Assembly: GCF_002233675.1 (NCBI RefSeq)
Contig: NZ_NMUQ01000001.1
Location: 2,414,376-2,478,375 of the forward strand
Direction of reading: 5' to 3'
Length of the DNA stretch: 64,000 nt
DNA from: Paenibacillus herberti
Lineage (GTDB): Bacteria; Bacillota; Bacilli; Paenibacillales; Paenibacillaceae
Shown: positions 7,896 through 18,100 of the stretch, piece by piece
How positions within the stretch are numbered: the stretch's first letter is position 1
Layout: each line of letters opens with the position of its first letter
Program-made: the position numbers and the translations under genes
The notes under the pieces: model-generated
The model's database searches: none
What the model was told of the DNA's origin: nothing
The model's input: only the letters and a program-made list of their open reading frames with translations

Positions 7896-9527
7896 CTAAC
7901 TCCAACAAGCCTCAGCCAGTTGCTTCATCCCTTGCTTAATTTCCTCCTCGGTTAAATGAGCAAAACCAAACAAAGCACCAGGCGCCAAAACTGCCGCCTT
8001 GTCCGCCACTTCCTGATACCTCCTGCCGTCGGCCCAGGCCAAGCCTAGCCTACGCGCTTGTTCCAGCAGCCCATCATAACTCTCTTGGGAGCCGCTCCAT
8101 ACCGCATACTGATGCAGTCCGGCATGGGCCGGTCGCCAGCGGAAAGGTTTACCAGGAAGCGATTCCAGTCCATGATGCAGCGCTGCGAGGCGACGCCTGT
8201 ACTCTCTGCGGATGCGTCCTAGATGTCGAGCATAGCGGCCTTCCTGTATGAACCGGGCCATTGCAAGCTGCTCCAGCTGCCCGGATGCATAGGGCTCGTA
8301 AAAGGTTTTGGCCCGGACTAGTCGCGGCACGAGCCAAGCCGGTGCAACTATATAGCCGATGCGAAGCCCGCTGTACATCGTGCGGGAGAAGCTGCCCAGG
8401 TAGATGACGCGTCCACTACGGTCAAGCGACTTAAGCGGCTCTCCGGGTCGCCCCGTGTAGCGGAATTCTCCGTCATAGTCATCTTCCAGCAGCAGCGCCC
8501 CGCGCTTCTCTGCCCAAGCCAGCAGTTCCGAACGTCTAGAAGCAGGTAGCACAGCTCCTGTTGGGAACTGCCGATTCGGAGTCACCGCAGCGAGCACGGC
8601 GTCCCAATCGCCAGGAATGATGCCATGCTCATCCACCTCGGCATGAATGATGGAAGCACCGGCTGCGGCCGCAGCCTCCTTGATACCGGTATAACAAGGG
8701 TTTTCCAAAACAATGGCGCTTCCCGGGCCAGCCAGCATTTGCAAAATTAGAGCAAGCCCCTGCTTAGACCCGCTCGTGACTACAATCTCCTCTGGACGGG
8801 CCGTGATTCCTCTTTCCCTCAGCAGCATGGAGGCTATCGCTTCGCGTAACCGCAAGCTCCCAACGCCAGGCAATTCCCGATAACCGTCCTCCATCGGCCG
8901 CTCCAGCGAGTCACGCACAGCGGCATGCAGGGACTGCTTCCATTCCCGAGTAGGAAATAGCCGGAAATCCGTCTGTCCCGAAGCGAATAACGAGGCATTA
9001 CGTCCCAGTCTCCCTAGCAGTGGCTCCTTAGCTTCTTCTGTTTGAATGACTGGTATCCGTTCCGTTCCTGTCCAGCCTTCAATTCCGTAAGAGGACGTTC
9101 TCCCCGGATATAGAGTTCCTGCCGCCTCTAAGCGGCGGTACCATTCGCTCATTACGAAAGATGGGCCTTCTGAGTTTTCGGTCGACCTTAAGGAGTTGCT
9201 GCCTGAGTCCACTCCCTCTTTTGCAGCATCCTCATGCGCCTCCTCATGCGCCTGAGCTCGTCCTCCAACATCGGATCGACGAAAGGCTACATACGTCCCG
9301 CTTCCCTGCTCGCCCCGTACATAACCTTCGGCATATAACATATCGTAAGCCTGGCTTACCGTACCTCGGGAAAGGCCGTACAGCTCCGCCAGCTTGCGCG
9401 AACTTGGCAGCCGCTCACCGCTTGGAAGACCACCATTCAGAATGAGCTCCTTGAGCGATTCATATAAAGCTTCCCTTTTACTGGCGCTCTGCTCAAGCCT
9501 TCTTTCATAAGATAGCCTGATATCCAT
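7896..9527 (-). CDS. PdxR/MocR-type regulator with Arg in place of the PLP-binding Lys
   Basis: 543 residues. Residues 1-80 are a GntR winged helix (LPSSRKLAELYGLSRGTVSQAYDML...VRGEQGSGTYV), followed by a long low-complexity linker to about residue 150 and an aminotransferase-like domain with VVTSGSKQGLALIL, ENPCYTGIKEAAAAAG, LLEDDYDGEFRY and LGSFSRTMYSGLRIGY. In MocR proteins and fold-type I aminotransferases the FSK lysine forms the internal aldimine; here the codon is CGC (Arg). The protein therefore should not hold PLP covalently. It is divergent from an FMN split-barrel gene, the usual neighbour type for PdxR/MocR regulators, with a matching operator-like site between them. The linker is longer than usual. 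Confidence 0.9.
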   Translation of the reverse strand: MDIRLSYERRLEQSASKREALYESLKELILNGGLPSGERLPSSRKLAELYGLSRGTVSQAYDMLYAEGYVRGEQGSGTYVAFRRSDVGGRAQAHEEAHEDAAKEGVDSGSNSLRSTENSEGPSFVMSEWYRRLEAAGTLYPGRTSSYGIEGWTGTERIPVIQTEEAKEPLLGRLGRNASLFASGQTDFRLFPTREWKQSLHAAVRDSLERPMEDGYRELPGVGSLRLREAIASMLLRERGITARPEEIVVTSGSKQGLALILQMLAGPGSAIVLENPCYTGIKEAAAAAGASIIHAEVDEHGIIPGDWDAVLAAVTPNRQFPTGAVLPASRRSELLAWAEKRGALLLEDDYDGEFRYTGRPGEPLKSLDRSGRVIYLGSFSRTMYSGLRIGYIVAPAWLVPRLVRAKTFYEPYASGQLEQLAMARFIQEGRYARHLGRIRREYRRRLAALHHGLESLPGKPFRWRPAHAGLHQYAVWSGSQESYDGLLEQARRLGLAWADGRRYQEVADKAAVLAPGALFGFAHLTEEEIKQGMKQLAEACWS

Positions 9528-9555
9528 TTTCCATGCCCCTTGTTGAGTTACTCCA

Positions 9556-9566
9556 AAGTGGTCTAT
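9556..9566. promoter_or_regulatory. Candidate PdxR/MocR operator
   Basis: AAAGTGGTCTA lies in the divergent intergenic region between the MocR gene (start 9527) and the FMN-protein gene (start 9679). It equals the AAAGTGGWCTA motif known for PdxR-type regulators. A directly repeated ACAAGAGTACAAGAG follows at about 9631-9645. Confidence 0.5.
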
Positions 9567-9678
9567 TCAAATTAGTGAAAATCGGATCTTCTTCTACTGC
9601 CAATTTCCCCTTAATGTAAACCTTAAGAGACAAGAGTACAAGAGAAAACGAGCATAGACTTCCAGGGGGATGATTGGG

Positions 9679-10314
9679 ATGAGAAGAAAAGAATTCGATG
9701 AAAGCCGCGACACTGCAGAGCTGCAGCAGTTTTTGCATGAGATGAGCTTCGGCTTTTTGGCAGTCGTCCGACCGGATGGTTCACCTGGCATAACGCCACT
9801 GAATTTTGTTTACCTGAATGGCAATATTTATTTTCACGGCAGCCGCGCTGGGGAGAAAATGAAGAACCTAAAGGCAAATCAAGAAGTTTCTTTCTGCGTT
9901 GCCCGCGAATATGCGCTTATCCCGTCCTACTACATTGACGATTCAGAGCTTGCCTGTCCGGCAACGGCCTACTTCAAGTCGGTGCTGCTACGGGGCACAG
10001 CCGCTCCTGTCGAGGATCTCGTCGAAAAAGCGGAAGCTCTGCAAGCCATGATGGCCAAGCTCCAGCCAGAAGGCGGGCATTTGCCGATTGCGGCGGATGA
10101 TGAGAGATACCAGGGCAATCTGAAAGGTGTAGCCGTAGTACGGCTGACCGTATCGGAAGTGAGCGCCAAGTTCAAGTTTGGGCAGAACCTCAAGGAGGAA
10201 GAACGCGAGAAGCTCGCTGATAAGCTGGAGCAAAGAGGCTGCCCATTCGACCACGAGACAGCCGGGCTGATGCGGAAGTATGCTCCTTCGGTAGGCGGCT
10301 TGGATGAAACATAG
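9679..10314 (+). CDS. Pyridoxamine 5'-phosphate oxidase-like FMN split-barrel protein
   Basis: 211 residues from ATG 9679; an ATG at 9670 sits too close to the AGGGGG ribosome site. The N-terminal half shows the split-barrel pattern FGFLAVVRPDGSPGITPLNFVYLNGNI then YFHGSRAGEKMKNLKANQEVSFCV, which matches the NimA-like branch (HGSxxGxK) of flavin-binding proteins. These reduce nitroaromatics or act on unknown substrates rather than making PLP. The divergent position to a PdxR/MocR gene, with an operator-like site between, suggests control by that regulator. It ends before a strong bidirectional terminator. Confidence 0.85.
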   Translation: MRRKEFDESRDTAELQQFLHEMSFGFLAVVRPDGSPGITPLNFVYLNGNIYFHGSRAGEKMKNLKANQEVSFCVAREYALIPSYYIDDSELACPATAYFKSVLLRGTAAPVEDLVEKAEALQAMMAKLQPEGGHLPIAADDERYQGNLKGVAVVRLTVSEVSAKFKFGQNLKEEEREKLADKLEQRGCPFDHETAGLMRKYAPSVGGLDET

Positions 10315-10325
10315 GAATAGAATTC

Positions 10326-10374
10326 AAAAAAGCTCCGCTCCCACCCGAAGGTGAGAGCGAAGCTTTTGTTTTAA
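10326..10374. terminator. Bidirectional terminator between convergent genes
   Basis: AAAAGCTCCGCTC plus CACC pairs with GGTGAGAGCGAAGCTTTT around a CGAA loop; T-rich on the plus side (TTTTGTTTT) and on the minus side (TTTTTTGAATT). Confidence 0.8.
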
Positions 10375-10383
10375 GCAGTTGAA

Positions 10384-13300
10384 TTAAGCTGTTTTCGCAA
10401 GCATACGGGAAAGAATAACCGCAGCTTGAGCGCGGGTAGCCAGACCTTTTGGAGCGAAGGAATCCGCGTCCATACCATTAAGAATGCCAGAGCTCAGGAG
10501 CTGAGCCACAGCTTCTTGTGCGTAGGAAGCGATTTTTGCCCTGTCCTCGAATTTAGCAAGTTCGGCGTTTTTATCTACCGTCGGTTGCTTGTCGAGGTAC
10601 TTGAGGACATTAGCGATCATAATCGCCATTTCCTCACGAGTGATGTCACGGCTTGGCTCAAACTTGCCATTGCCGCTGCCTTTAACGAAACCTGCTTTCA
10701 CTGCGATGGCAACTGAATCCCCATACCATGCACCTGATTTTACATCAGAGAAGGAAGCCGAAGACGTGGAGTCAGTCAGGCCGAGAGCGCGAACGATCAT
10801 CGTCACGAATTGCGCACGCGTAACTTCTTCAGCTGGAGCAAACTTGCCGTCTGTCATGCCTTTGATGATACCTTTTGCCGTTAGCTCTTCAATTGCTGCT
10901 TTGGCCCAAGCCAGATTAGCAATGTCATTGAAGACCGGAGCTGGCGTAGGCGTTGCGCTTGGCGCTGGAGTCGCGCTAGGTGCAGGCGTAGCCGAAGGAA
11001 TAGCCGTTGGTGCTGGTGTTGCCGTTGGCATTGGGTACCAAGGCGTCGGTGTTTCAGCCGGCTTTGGTGTTGCTGTTGGTTCCGGTGTTACCGTTGGTTC
11101 TGGTGTTACGGTTGGTTCTGGCGTTACGGTTGGTTCTGGTGTTGGCGTTGGCACCGGTGTTGGCGTTGGCGTTGCAGCCTTGATGTTCGTAATACGCCCT
11201 TCAACTTTAGCCGTAATTGCGCCTTTATTGAACTTAGCGAGAACGTAGTTTGTAAAGCCTTTCAAGTCGCTGTCTCCAACAACTTTGTTTGTTGCTTCAG
11301 TTAATACTTTGTAGTTGTCACCGCCGCCTGCCATGAAATCATTGACAACGGCCGTATACGTTTTGTTATCTTCAATCGGTGCTCCATTTTCGGTCGTAAT
11401 ACTTGTGATGCGGCTTTCAACCGGAAGATTGAAGTCAGCCGTATATTTCAGACCGGAAATTTGCAGAGTTTTAGTGTTAGGCGTTCCGTTCGCGTTCAGA
11501 CCCCATTGCTGCTTGAGCAACGTTTTAACTTGCGCGCCAGTCAGGGTCAGCTTAACGAGCATGTTGCCGAACGGTTGAACTTTTGCCAGATCGCCGTAAG
11601 TAATGGAGCCTTTAGGCAGATCGGCGCGGATGCCGCCCGGGTTCATGAAGGCAAAATCAGCTGCTGTAGCATAACCTTCGAACGAAGCATTACGCATTGC
11701 ATCAGCAATCAGGTTACCAAGGGCAGATTCATTGTTGTATGAATCCGTGCGTGTAATAGTACCATCCGTCGAACCAACAGATTCCGTCAGCTCAGGATGT
11801 TTGTCGATGTAAGACTTGACGAGATCCAATGTTGCCTGATCTGGAGTCATGCCTTCATGGAAGAGTGTTTTAATAACAGCCGATTTTTCTTTTACATCGC
11901 CGGTAATAGGATCGATGATCAATTTGATATCATCGTAAGCAGATCCGTAAGAATAGGCTTGTACAATCAGCTTGCCATTAATGACTTGATTAGCAAAAGC
12001 ATGATCATCGCCAGCGACGATAACGTCAACCGGTGAATCCGCAGATAGCTTATTAGCCAAGTCCACAGATTCTCCAACGGTTACATCCTTACCATCAACC
12101 TTGGAGGTTTTAGCAGGATCATGCGCCAGAACAACAATCGTTTCTACACCTTGCTTCTGCAGCTCAATCGCATAATTATTTACAGCTGCAACTTCTTCAT
12201 CAGCCGACAGGAATTTCACTCCAGCTGTGCCGGACGGTGATACCTTGTTTGGCGTTGCTTTGGTAACAAGGCCGATAAAGCCGATTTTCACTCCGCCCAC
12301 CTCTTTAATAACATAAGGAGAGATGAGTGGTTTATTCGTAGCGGTGTCGATAACGTTAGCATTTACATAGTCGAAGTCAACTCCGCCATGCACAATATTA
12401 CCGTCCTTAGGATCTTTACCGCCGTAGAGTTGAGCTTTCAGGGCTCCAATACCTTGGTCAAATTCATGGTTGCCAAGGGAGCCAACATCAAACTGCATCA
12501 TGTTCATCCATTCCAGCGTCGGTTTGTCGCGCTCAAGAGCGGATACCGGAGCGGATGCACCGACCGAATCACCGTTGTGGAACAGAAGCATATTCTCATA
12601 TTGCTCACGAGCTTTTTTCACATGAGCTGCTACGTAAGCTGCTGATCCAGCAGGCTTGCCGCTTACTGTGGATACTGTATCCATCTGGCCGTGGAAGTCA
12701 TTAATACCGATTAGGTGGACTTCAACGTCAGAGGTAGCTGGCTCATGCTTAACTTTTAAACGATCAAGCTTGAACACCTCGAAGCCAAGTGCATTCGTCT
12801 CTCCCGTAGAAGATATGCCTTCCGGCAGCACAGCTGCTGCACTTGGAGTTGAAGTGAATGTAACATTAACGTTCGCTTCAATCGGCTTCAACGACCAGTT
12901 GTTATCGACCGCAGGATTAATTAGTCCTTCAGCCACGATGTAATCCATCAGGACCTGACGGTTTTCATCTTGGGAATCTACGACGAGTTCAGATCCCTTA
13001 ACGCCTGGGAAATTGCCGCCACCGCTTTGACGGTAGTTATTCGTCACTACGATAAAATCTTGGTTGAGATCAAGCGCTGTTCCATTGTAAGTCAGATCCG
13101 TTACACGGCTGGACGTAGGATTAATGACGTTTCCGTTTGGATCATATTTAGGCTTTTTGGTTACATCGTACTTGTAGCTGACGCCATCGATAATATCGAA
13201 GTTGAATACTTGGAACTTCGAATTCAACAGAGCCTGCGGCGTCGTAATACGAGGACTGATTGTATTGAACGCCCCTGCGCTCATTTCCAACCACTCTTTT

Positions 13301-14850
13301 ACGACAGAGCCCTTGATCTTGATTGCCTTCAGCGTATTGTCATACAGATATAGATCGCTCGCGCTGCGAATCGTCAGATCGCCTTGCTTAATATCTGTGT
13401 ATTCAGCTGGACCGTTGCGACCAGCCTTGAACGGAGCGCCTACACTTAAAATTGGCAAATCCTTATACTCAGGCTTCTTCTCATTCAAATAGTTTTGTAC
13501 AAACCACTTCTGTGCATCAGTAACTACTTCCACGGTTGGATCGTCTTGAACCATCGAGAAGAAGCTGTTCATCGGCGCAGATGTCGTGCCGAGCCTTTGT
13601 CCGGTGTAATCAATAGTGGCTTCATGAGCCTCAGCAGCAAGATTCTGGACATTCAGGTCAGGACTCACATTTGGGACATTGACATTTTTCCCATTTTGAA
13701 CCTCAACTCTGAAAATGGAACGAGTGGAAGCTTTGGAGATATTCTTGTCCACCGTCCAATTGCTACCGTCAAAAGCGAGCTTAAGATCAATTAGGCCAAG
13801 GTTATTGCCCCCGAAACCAGCTTGTACAGCCGGCGTGCCATTAATTCTGCCGTTAACATTATCTACTTGGGCAGTCGGCGTGTTGTAAGGAGCTTTTGTG
13901 TTTGGATCCTTAAAGCTGCCATCAAGAGCTGCTTCCGTAGCAGCCGGGAATACTTTGTGGGAATGAGAGAAAGTTACAGCGTCAATGCCCGCTACTTTAG
14001 TCAGTGCGTTGATCGCATTTTCCTCACCAGCACCTTCTGTAGATGCGGCATCAAATCCGGTGTGTGCTAACGCTACAATGACGTCAGCGCCTTCAGCCCG
14101 CATTTGCGGCACGAATTTTGCTGCTGTTGTACTGATATCTTCGGCATAAACTTTACCCTCTAAATTGACTTTGTCCCACTCCATAATTTGTGGAGTGACT
14201 AGGCCAATGACACCAACTTCAATCTGGTGTTCGGTGCCTGAGGAATCTCTGACCGTTTTGGGAATCAGAACATAAGGTTTAAACGCATTCTGGTCATTAT
14301 TCTTGTCGTTGTCGCCGTCAACCTTATAAATGTTTGCGTTTACATAAGGGAAGTTAGCACCTGGAAGTCCATTCGTTTTATCTCCGAGAGTTCGGTTCAA
14401 AAATTGAAGTCCGTAGTTGAACTCATGATTGCCGAAAGTTGCCGCATCATAGTTGAGGTAATTCATAACCGCCATCATAGGATGGATAGCAGCAGGATTG
14501 CTCTCTAGATCGGAAAACTTCGCCATATAAGTTCCCAATGGTGTACCTTGAATCAAGTCACCATTGTCCAATAGCAGGTTATTCTCATTTTCCGTTCTGG
14601 CTTGAGCAATGACAGATGCTGTCCGGTCAAGACCTACAGTGATAGAAGGAGCATTTTTGAAGTAATCCCAACCATACACATTGGTGTGTACGTCTGTCGT
14701 ACTTAGCAAACGAAGATCAACCGTTGCATCTCCCGCCGCAGCCTCAGCCTCTCCTGCAAACAGGAAAGCTCCGCCTAACACTTGCGCGGACAGCACGGAT
14801 GCCGCCAGCACGGATGCCGTCGGTTTGTTCCATTTTGGACTCCATCTCAT
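10384..14850 (-). CDS. Tandem 2',3'-cyclic-nucleotide phosphodiesterase/5'-nucleotidase with S-layer anchor
   Basis: 1488 residues, YfkN-like, exported and held on the cell wall. The ATG follows AGGGAGGA. A signal peptide (to about residue 38, AEAEA) is followed by a first metallophosphatase domain ([30 protein letters not shown]) and nucleotidase C-domain to about 640, then a second set from about 705 ([32 protein letters not shown]). A Pro/Thr-rich linker with TPEP repeats spans about 1225-1303, and three SLH domains ([21 protein letters not shown] type) close the protein. The family releases phosphate and nucleosides from extracellular nucleotides. A Pho-box-like element upstream fits induction by phosphate starvation, as known for yfkN in B. 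subtilis. Confidence 0.95.
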   Translation of the reverse strand: MRWSPKWNKPTASVLAASVLSAQVLGGAFLFAGEAEAAAGDATVDLRLLSTTDVHTNVYGWDYFKNAPSITVGLDRTASVIAQARTENENNLLLDNGDLIQGTPLGTYMAKFSDLESNPAAIHPMMAVMNYLNYDAATFGNHEFNYGLQFLNRTLGDKTNGLPGANFPYVNANIYKVDGDNDKNNDQNAFKPYVLIPKTVRDSSGTEHQIEVGVIGLVTPQIMEWDKVNLEGKVYAEDISTTAAKFVPQMRAEGADVIVALAHTGFDAASTEGAGEENAINALTKVAGIDAVTFSHSHKVFPAATEAALDGSFKDPNTKAPYNTPTAQVDNVNGRINGTPAVQAGFGGNNLGLIDLKLAFDGSNWTVDKNISKASTRSIFRVEVQNGKNVNVPNVSPDLNVQNLAAEAHEATIDYTGQRLGTTSAPMNSFFSMVQDDPTVEVVTDAQKWFVQNYLNEKKPEYKDLPILSVGAPFKAGRNGPAEYTDIKQGDLTIRSASDLYLYDNTLKAIKIKGSVVKEWLEMSAGAFNTISPRITTPQALLNSKFQVFNFDIIDGVSYKYDVTKKPKYDPNGNVINPTSSRVTDLTYNGTALDLNQDFIVVTNNYRQSGGGNFPGVKGSELVVDSQDENRQVLMDYIVAEGLINPAVDNNWSLKPIEANVNVTFTSTPSAAAVLPEGISSTGETNALGFEVFKLDRLKVKHEPATSDVEVHLIGINDFHGQMDTVSTVSGKPAGSAAYVAAHVKKAREQYENMLLFHNGDSVGASAPVSALERDKPTLEWMNMMQFDVGSLGNHEFDQGIGALKAQLYGGKDPKDGNIVHGGVDFDYVNANVIDTATNKPLISPYVIKEVGGVKIGFIGLVTKATPNKVSPSGTAGVKFLSADEEVAAVNNYAIELQKQGVETIVVLAHDPAKTSKVDGKDVTVGESVDLANKLSADSPVDVIVAGDDHAFANQVINGKLIVQAYSYGSAYDDIKLIIDPITGDVKEKSAVIKTLFHEGMTPDQATLDLVKSYIDKHPELTESVGSTDGTITRTDSYNNESALGNLIADAMRNASFEGYATAADFAFMNPGGIRADLPKGSITYGDLAKVQPFGNMLVKLTLTGAQVKTLLKQQWGLNANGTPNTKTLQISGLKYTADFNLPVESRITSITTENGAPIEDNKTYTAVVNDFMAGGGDNYKVLTEATNKVVGDSDLKGFTNYVLAKFNKGAITAKVEGRITNIKAATPTPTPVPTPTPEPTVTPEPTVTPEPTVTPEPTATPKPAETPTPWYPMPTATPAPTAIPSATPAPSATPAPSATPTPAPVFNDIANLAWAKAAIEELTAKGIIKGMTDGKFAPAEEVTRAQFVTMIVRALGLTDSTSSASFSDVKSGAWYGDSVAIAVKAGFVKGSGNGKFEPSRDITREEMAIMIANVLKYLDKQPTVDKNAELAKFEDRAKIASYAQEAVAQLLSSGILNGMDADSFAPKGLATRAQAAVILSRMLAKTA

Positions 14851-14888
14851 CTTTAATGAATCCTCCCTTTTTCATTTCGTACTTCGAC

Positions 14889-14953
14889 ATTATAACAGCC
14901 GAAGAAATTCGAAATTCATAGAGATCATAAAATATTCACAAAGGTTATGTAAA
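14889..14953 (-). promoter_or_regulatory. Promoter with Pho-box-like repeats for the nucleotidase
   Basis: Read on the minus strand, four hexamers spaced every 11 bases (TTTACA, TTTGTG, TTTATG, TATGAA at 14953 down to 14915) match the PhoP box pattern of TT-A-C-A hexamers with five-base gaps. A TATAAT -10 lies at 14894-14889, about 20 bases further on. The first hexamer is perfect and the others are partial. The rest of the 315-base gap holds only AT-rich sequence and the terminator below. Confidence 0.5.
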
Positions 14954-15097
14954 GAAAAATATCATCGTGTCGAATTTTGCTCCGAATTGAGCAGTAAGTA
15001 CATTTTGGAAATGCATAAAAATACGATAATAAACATTTTTCATTTTGAAAGTAAATGACATTATTTTTATTTTAAGCGTTTGTAATATAGCTATATT

Positions 15098-15144
15098 CCT
15101 AACAAAAACAACCTCGAAACGCCCATAAGCGTTGCAAGGTTGTT
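15098..15144 (-). terminator. Terminator of the glucan synthase gene
   Basis: On the minus strand AACAACCT with inner AACGC pairs with GCGTT and AGGTTGTT (15107-15144), followed by TTTTTGTTAGG. It begins 22 bases after the stop. Confidence 0.75.
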
Positions 15145-15165
15145 CATCGCCTTCTGAAATTTTGT

Positions 15166-18100
15166 TCAAATTTTATGCATTTTCGAATTATTCTCTTCTG
15201 CAACACGTTGTTCCATTATCAAGGTAATACTTTTTACGGAACCCTCTTTAGGCAACGGCAAGCGCATCTCGGATTGTCCCGCATCAGGTCGTTCGCCGTT
15301 CAGGCATAGAACTGCATCTACAGATTTCAGCCTGTGAGGGTTGAGTACACGAATGTCCAACTCTGCCCCTTCATGGCGGTAGCGTACGCTGTACGATGGC
15401 CATTCCGCTGGAATGCAAGGCCGTACTACCAATTCATTACCCTCACGAGTGATTCCAAGAATCCACTCCAGCCCCGCCTGGTACATCCAACCGGATGCGC
15501 CCGTGTACCAGGTCCAGCCGGCTTTGCCGCCATAGGTGTCCGTCGTGTAAACATCTGCCGCCATGACATAAGGCTCTGCGCCATAACGGCGCACATCGCC
15601 GGGCGACTTAGCGTGACTGACCGGATTCAACAGCCGGTACAGCTCCGTCGCCTTGTCTCCTTCGCCAAGGACGCACCAAGCCACGATACTCCAGATCACA
15701 CCGTGCGTGTACTGCGCTCCATTTTCCCTGAGACCCGGTGGGTAGCCCTGGATATAACCTGGACTCGGCTCCGTCTTGTCAAAAGGTGGCGTCAGCAGCC
15801 TTGCGAGCATTAAGTTGCGGTCGACAAGCTCCCGATCAAAGGAACCCATCGCTTTGCGAGCCCGCTCAGGCGGAGCACCGCCCGAGATGACGGACCAAGA
15901 TTGTGCGATGGCGTCGATTCGGCACTCTTTGCCGGAGTTGGTCCCAATCCATTTCCCTTCATCCGTGCAGGCGCGGCGATACCACTCGCCATCCCATGCA
16001 TGTTCGTTGAGAGCGGACATAATCCGCTCCCTCTCCTTGCGATAATGGGCCGCCCGCAGCTCGTCCCCGAGCTTGTCGCAGATCGGAGCGAACTTTTCCA
16101 GCACGACGCAAAGGAACCAACCAAGCCATACACTCTCTCCTCGACCCTCGTCACCGATGGAGTTCATGCCGTCATTCCAGTCACCGATACCCATAAGCGG
16201 AATGCCGTGACGCCCGGACGTCAGCCCTTTATCGATTGCGCGCATGCAATGTTCATACAGCGTGCCCTCATTACCAGAGAGCACGGTTGCCTCGTAGCGC
16301 TCATGTTCCTCTTCTGTCAAAGTGCTACTCGTGATAAAAGGAGCTTTTTCGGAAAATACATCCCAATCCCCCGTATGAACCACATAACGAGCTGACGCAT
16401 ACGGCAACCAGAGCAAGTCATCCGTATACTTCGTGCGGATGCCTTTATGCGTCTCCTCATGCCACCAATGCTGCACATCTCCCTCCTCGTATTGATGCGA
16501 GGCGTTCAGCAGCAGTTGGCGGCGCGACAGATCCGGCCGAGCGTTGAGCAGAGACAAGGAATCCTGCAGCTGATCGCGGAAGCCGTAAGCACCACCCGCC
16601 TGGAAAAAGGCTGTTCGCGCCCATACCCGGCAGCTAAGCGCCTGGTAGAGAAGCCAACCGTTGAGCAGCAAGTTCATCTCTTTGTCCGGAGTCTCGACCT
16701 CGATCTGACCGAGCAGCTCCTGCCAATGCTTTTTCGCTGCGGGAAGGACAGCCGCGCAGGCTGCGGCGGATGCGTACTTGCGAGCCAAAGCTGCCGCCTC
16801 ATCGCCAGTGCCGGCCGCCCCCAGCACGACGTACACTCGCCGCTCCTCACCCGGCGCCAGCACGATGCTGCGGCGGACCGAGGCGCAACTGTCCGCAAAC
16901 GTGCCGGAGCTGCCGCTCAGCGTCCGGCGGCCCATCGCCGCCGGGCAGTACGGTCCATGTCCCGGACCGATAAATTCACGCCGATCGCAGGTATAGTCCG
17001 CCGGTGTCCGGTCCCCTTTGCCATCCGGCGTCACCATCAGGAACGCCGAAGCGTCCTGGAAAGTTTCCTGGTACGCATTACGAGCAATGAGCGCCTCAGC
17101 TTCAACGTCCCAATCCGTGACGATCGTTGAAGAGCTGCTTTCCCGACTGACGCCCAATACCAAAGCGCAGTAAGCAGTCGCCGACAGGCTTCGGACTCGG
17201 TCGCTGTCATTGCGAAGTCTCAGCTCCGTAACCTTGACCGCATCCTCCGGATGCACGGCGATGCTCGCTTCCTGAGTCAGCCCCTCCATTCGGGTAAGCA
17301 GTCGGCTGAAACCTTTGCCATGCTCGACCCGGAAATCCCGAGGCTCGCCGGGAGCTGGAGAAGATGTCCAGAACTTGCCGCTGTCTTCGTCGCGGACATA
17401 AAGCAGCTCGCCCGGTGCATCCAGCACCGGATCGTTGGACCACGGACTCAGCTTAAACTCGCGGCTGTTGCTCCACCAGGAATAGCCGGTTCCACGCTCC
17501 GTAACTAATGTGCCGAACTTTGGATTCGCCATGACATTGCTCCACGGCACGGCCAGTGGATGACCTTCGCGCAGGCGAATGACATAGTTGCCATCACTCG
17601 GCTGGAAACCTCCCCATCCATTAAAGAATAGTAGATCTTCCGCCTCCGGCTCCAACGGCTGAACCGAAATGCCCGTGCGCCTGCGAGTTTGATGCGAAGC
17701 CGTATCCCAATCGACAAGCTGCACCGCGAGGCCGTCCGGCGGCAAATCCTGAACAGCATCTTGCTCAGCATTTCTCGAATCACGAGTGATTGAGCTGGGA
17801 ATTTCATTTTTTCCTTCCATTAAATATTCTCGTTTTGAATAAACAATATCAGCAACTCGACCGTCGGCTGAAGATGCCTTTATTACCGGCCCCCTCGCCT
17901 CAACTGCTCGTTCACGAAGCTGCGCTCCGAGGCTTGACCCGTCTGCGCGCAGCGACACCCTTGCCGCTGTTCCAAGCAGCGCCGCTTGCTCCGGCGATAA
18001 CCGGGACGAGGCGATTGGATACATTCCGCCCCCAACAGTGAAAGGCGGATACGAGGCTGCAGCCTGAATCGTCCCCTGAAGAGCATCCTGCAGTTCCTGC

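Noticed and set aside
10589-11248. Open frame of 219 codons on the plus strand rich in Gly and Val
   Set aside because: It mirrors the Pro/Thr-rich linker and SLH part of the nucleotidase gene; no ribosome site and repetitive composition caused by the TPEP codons.
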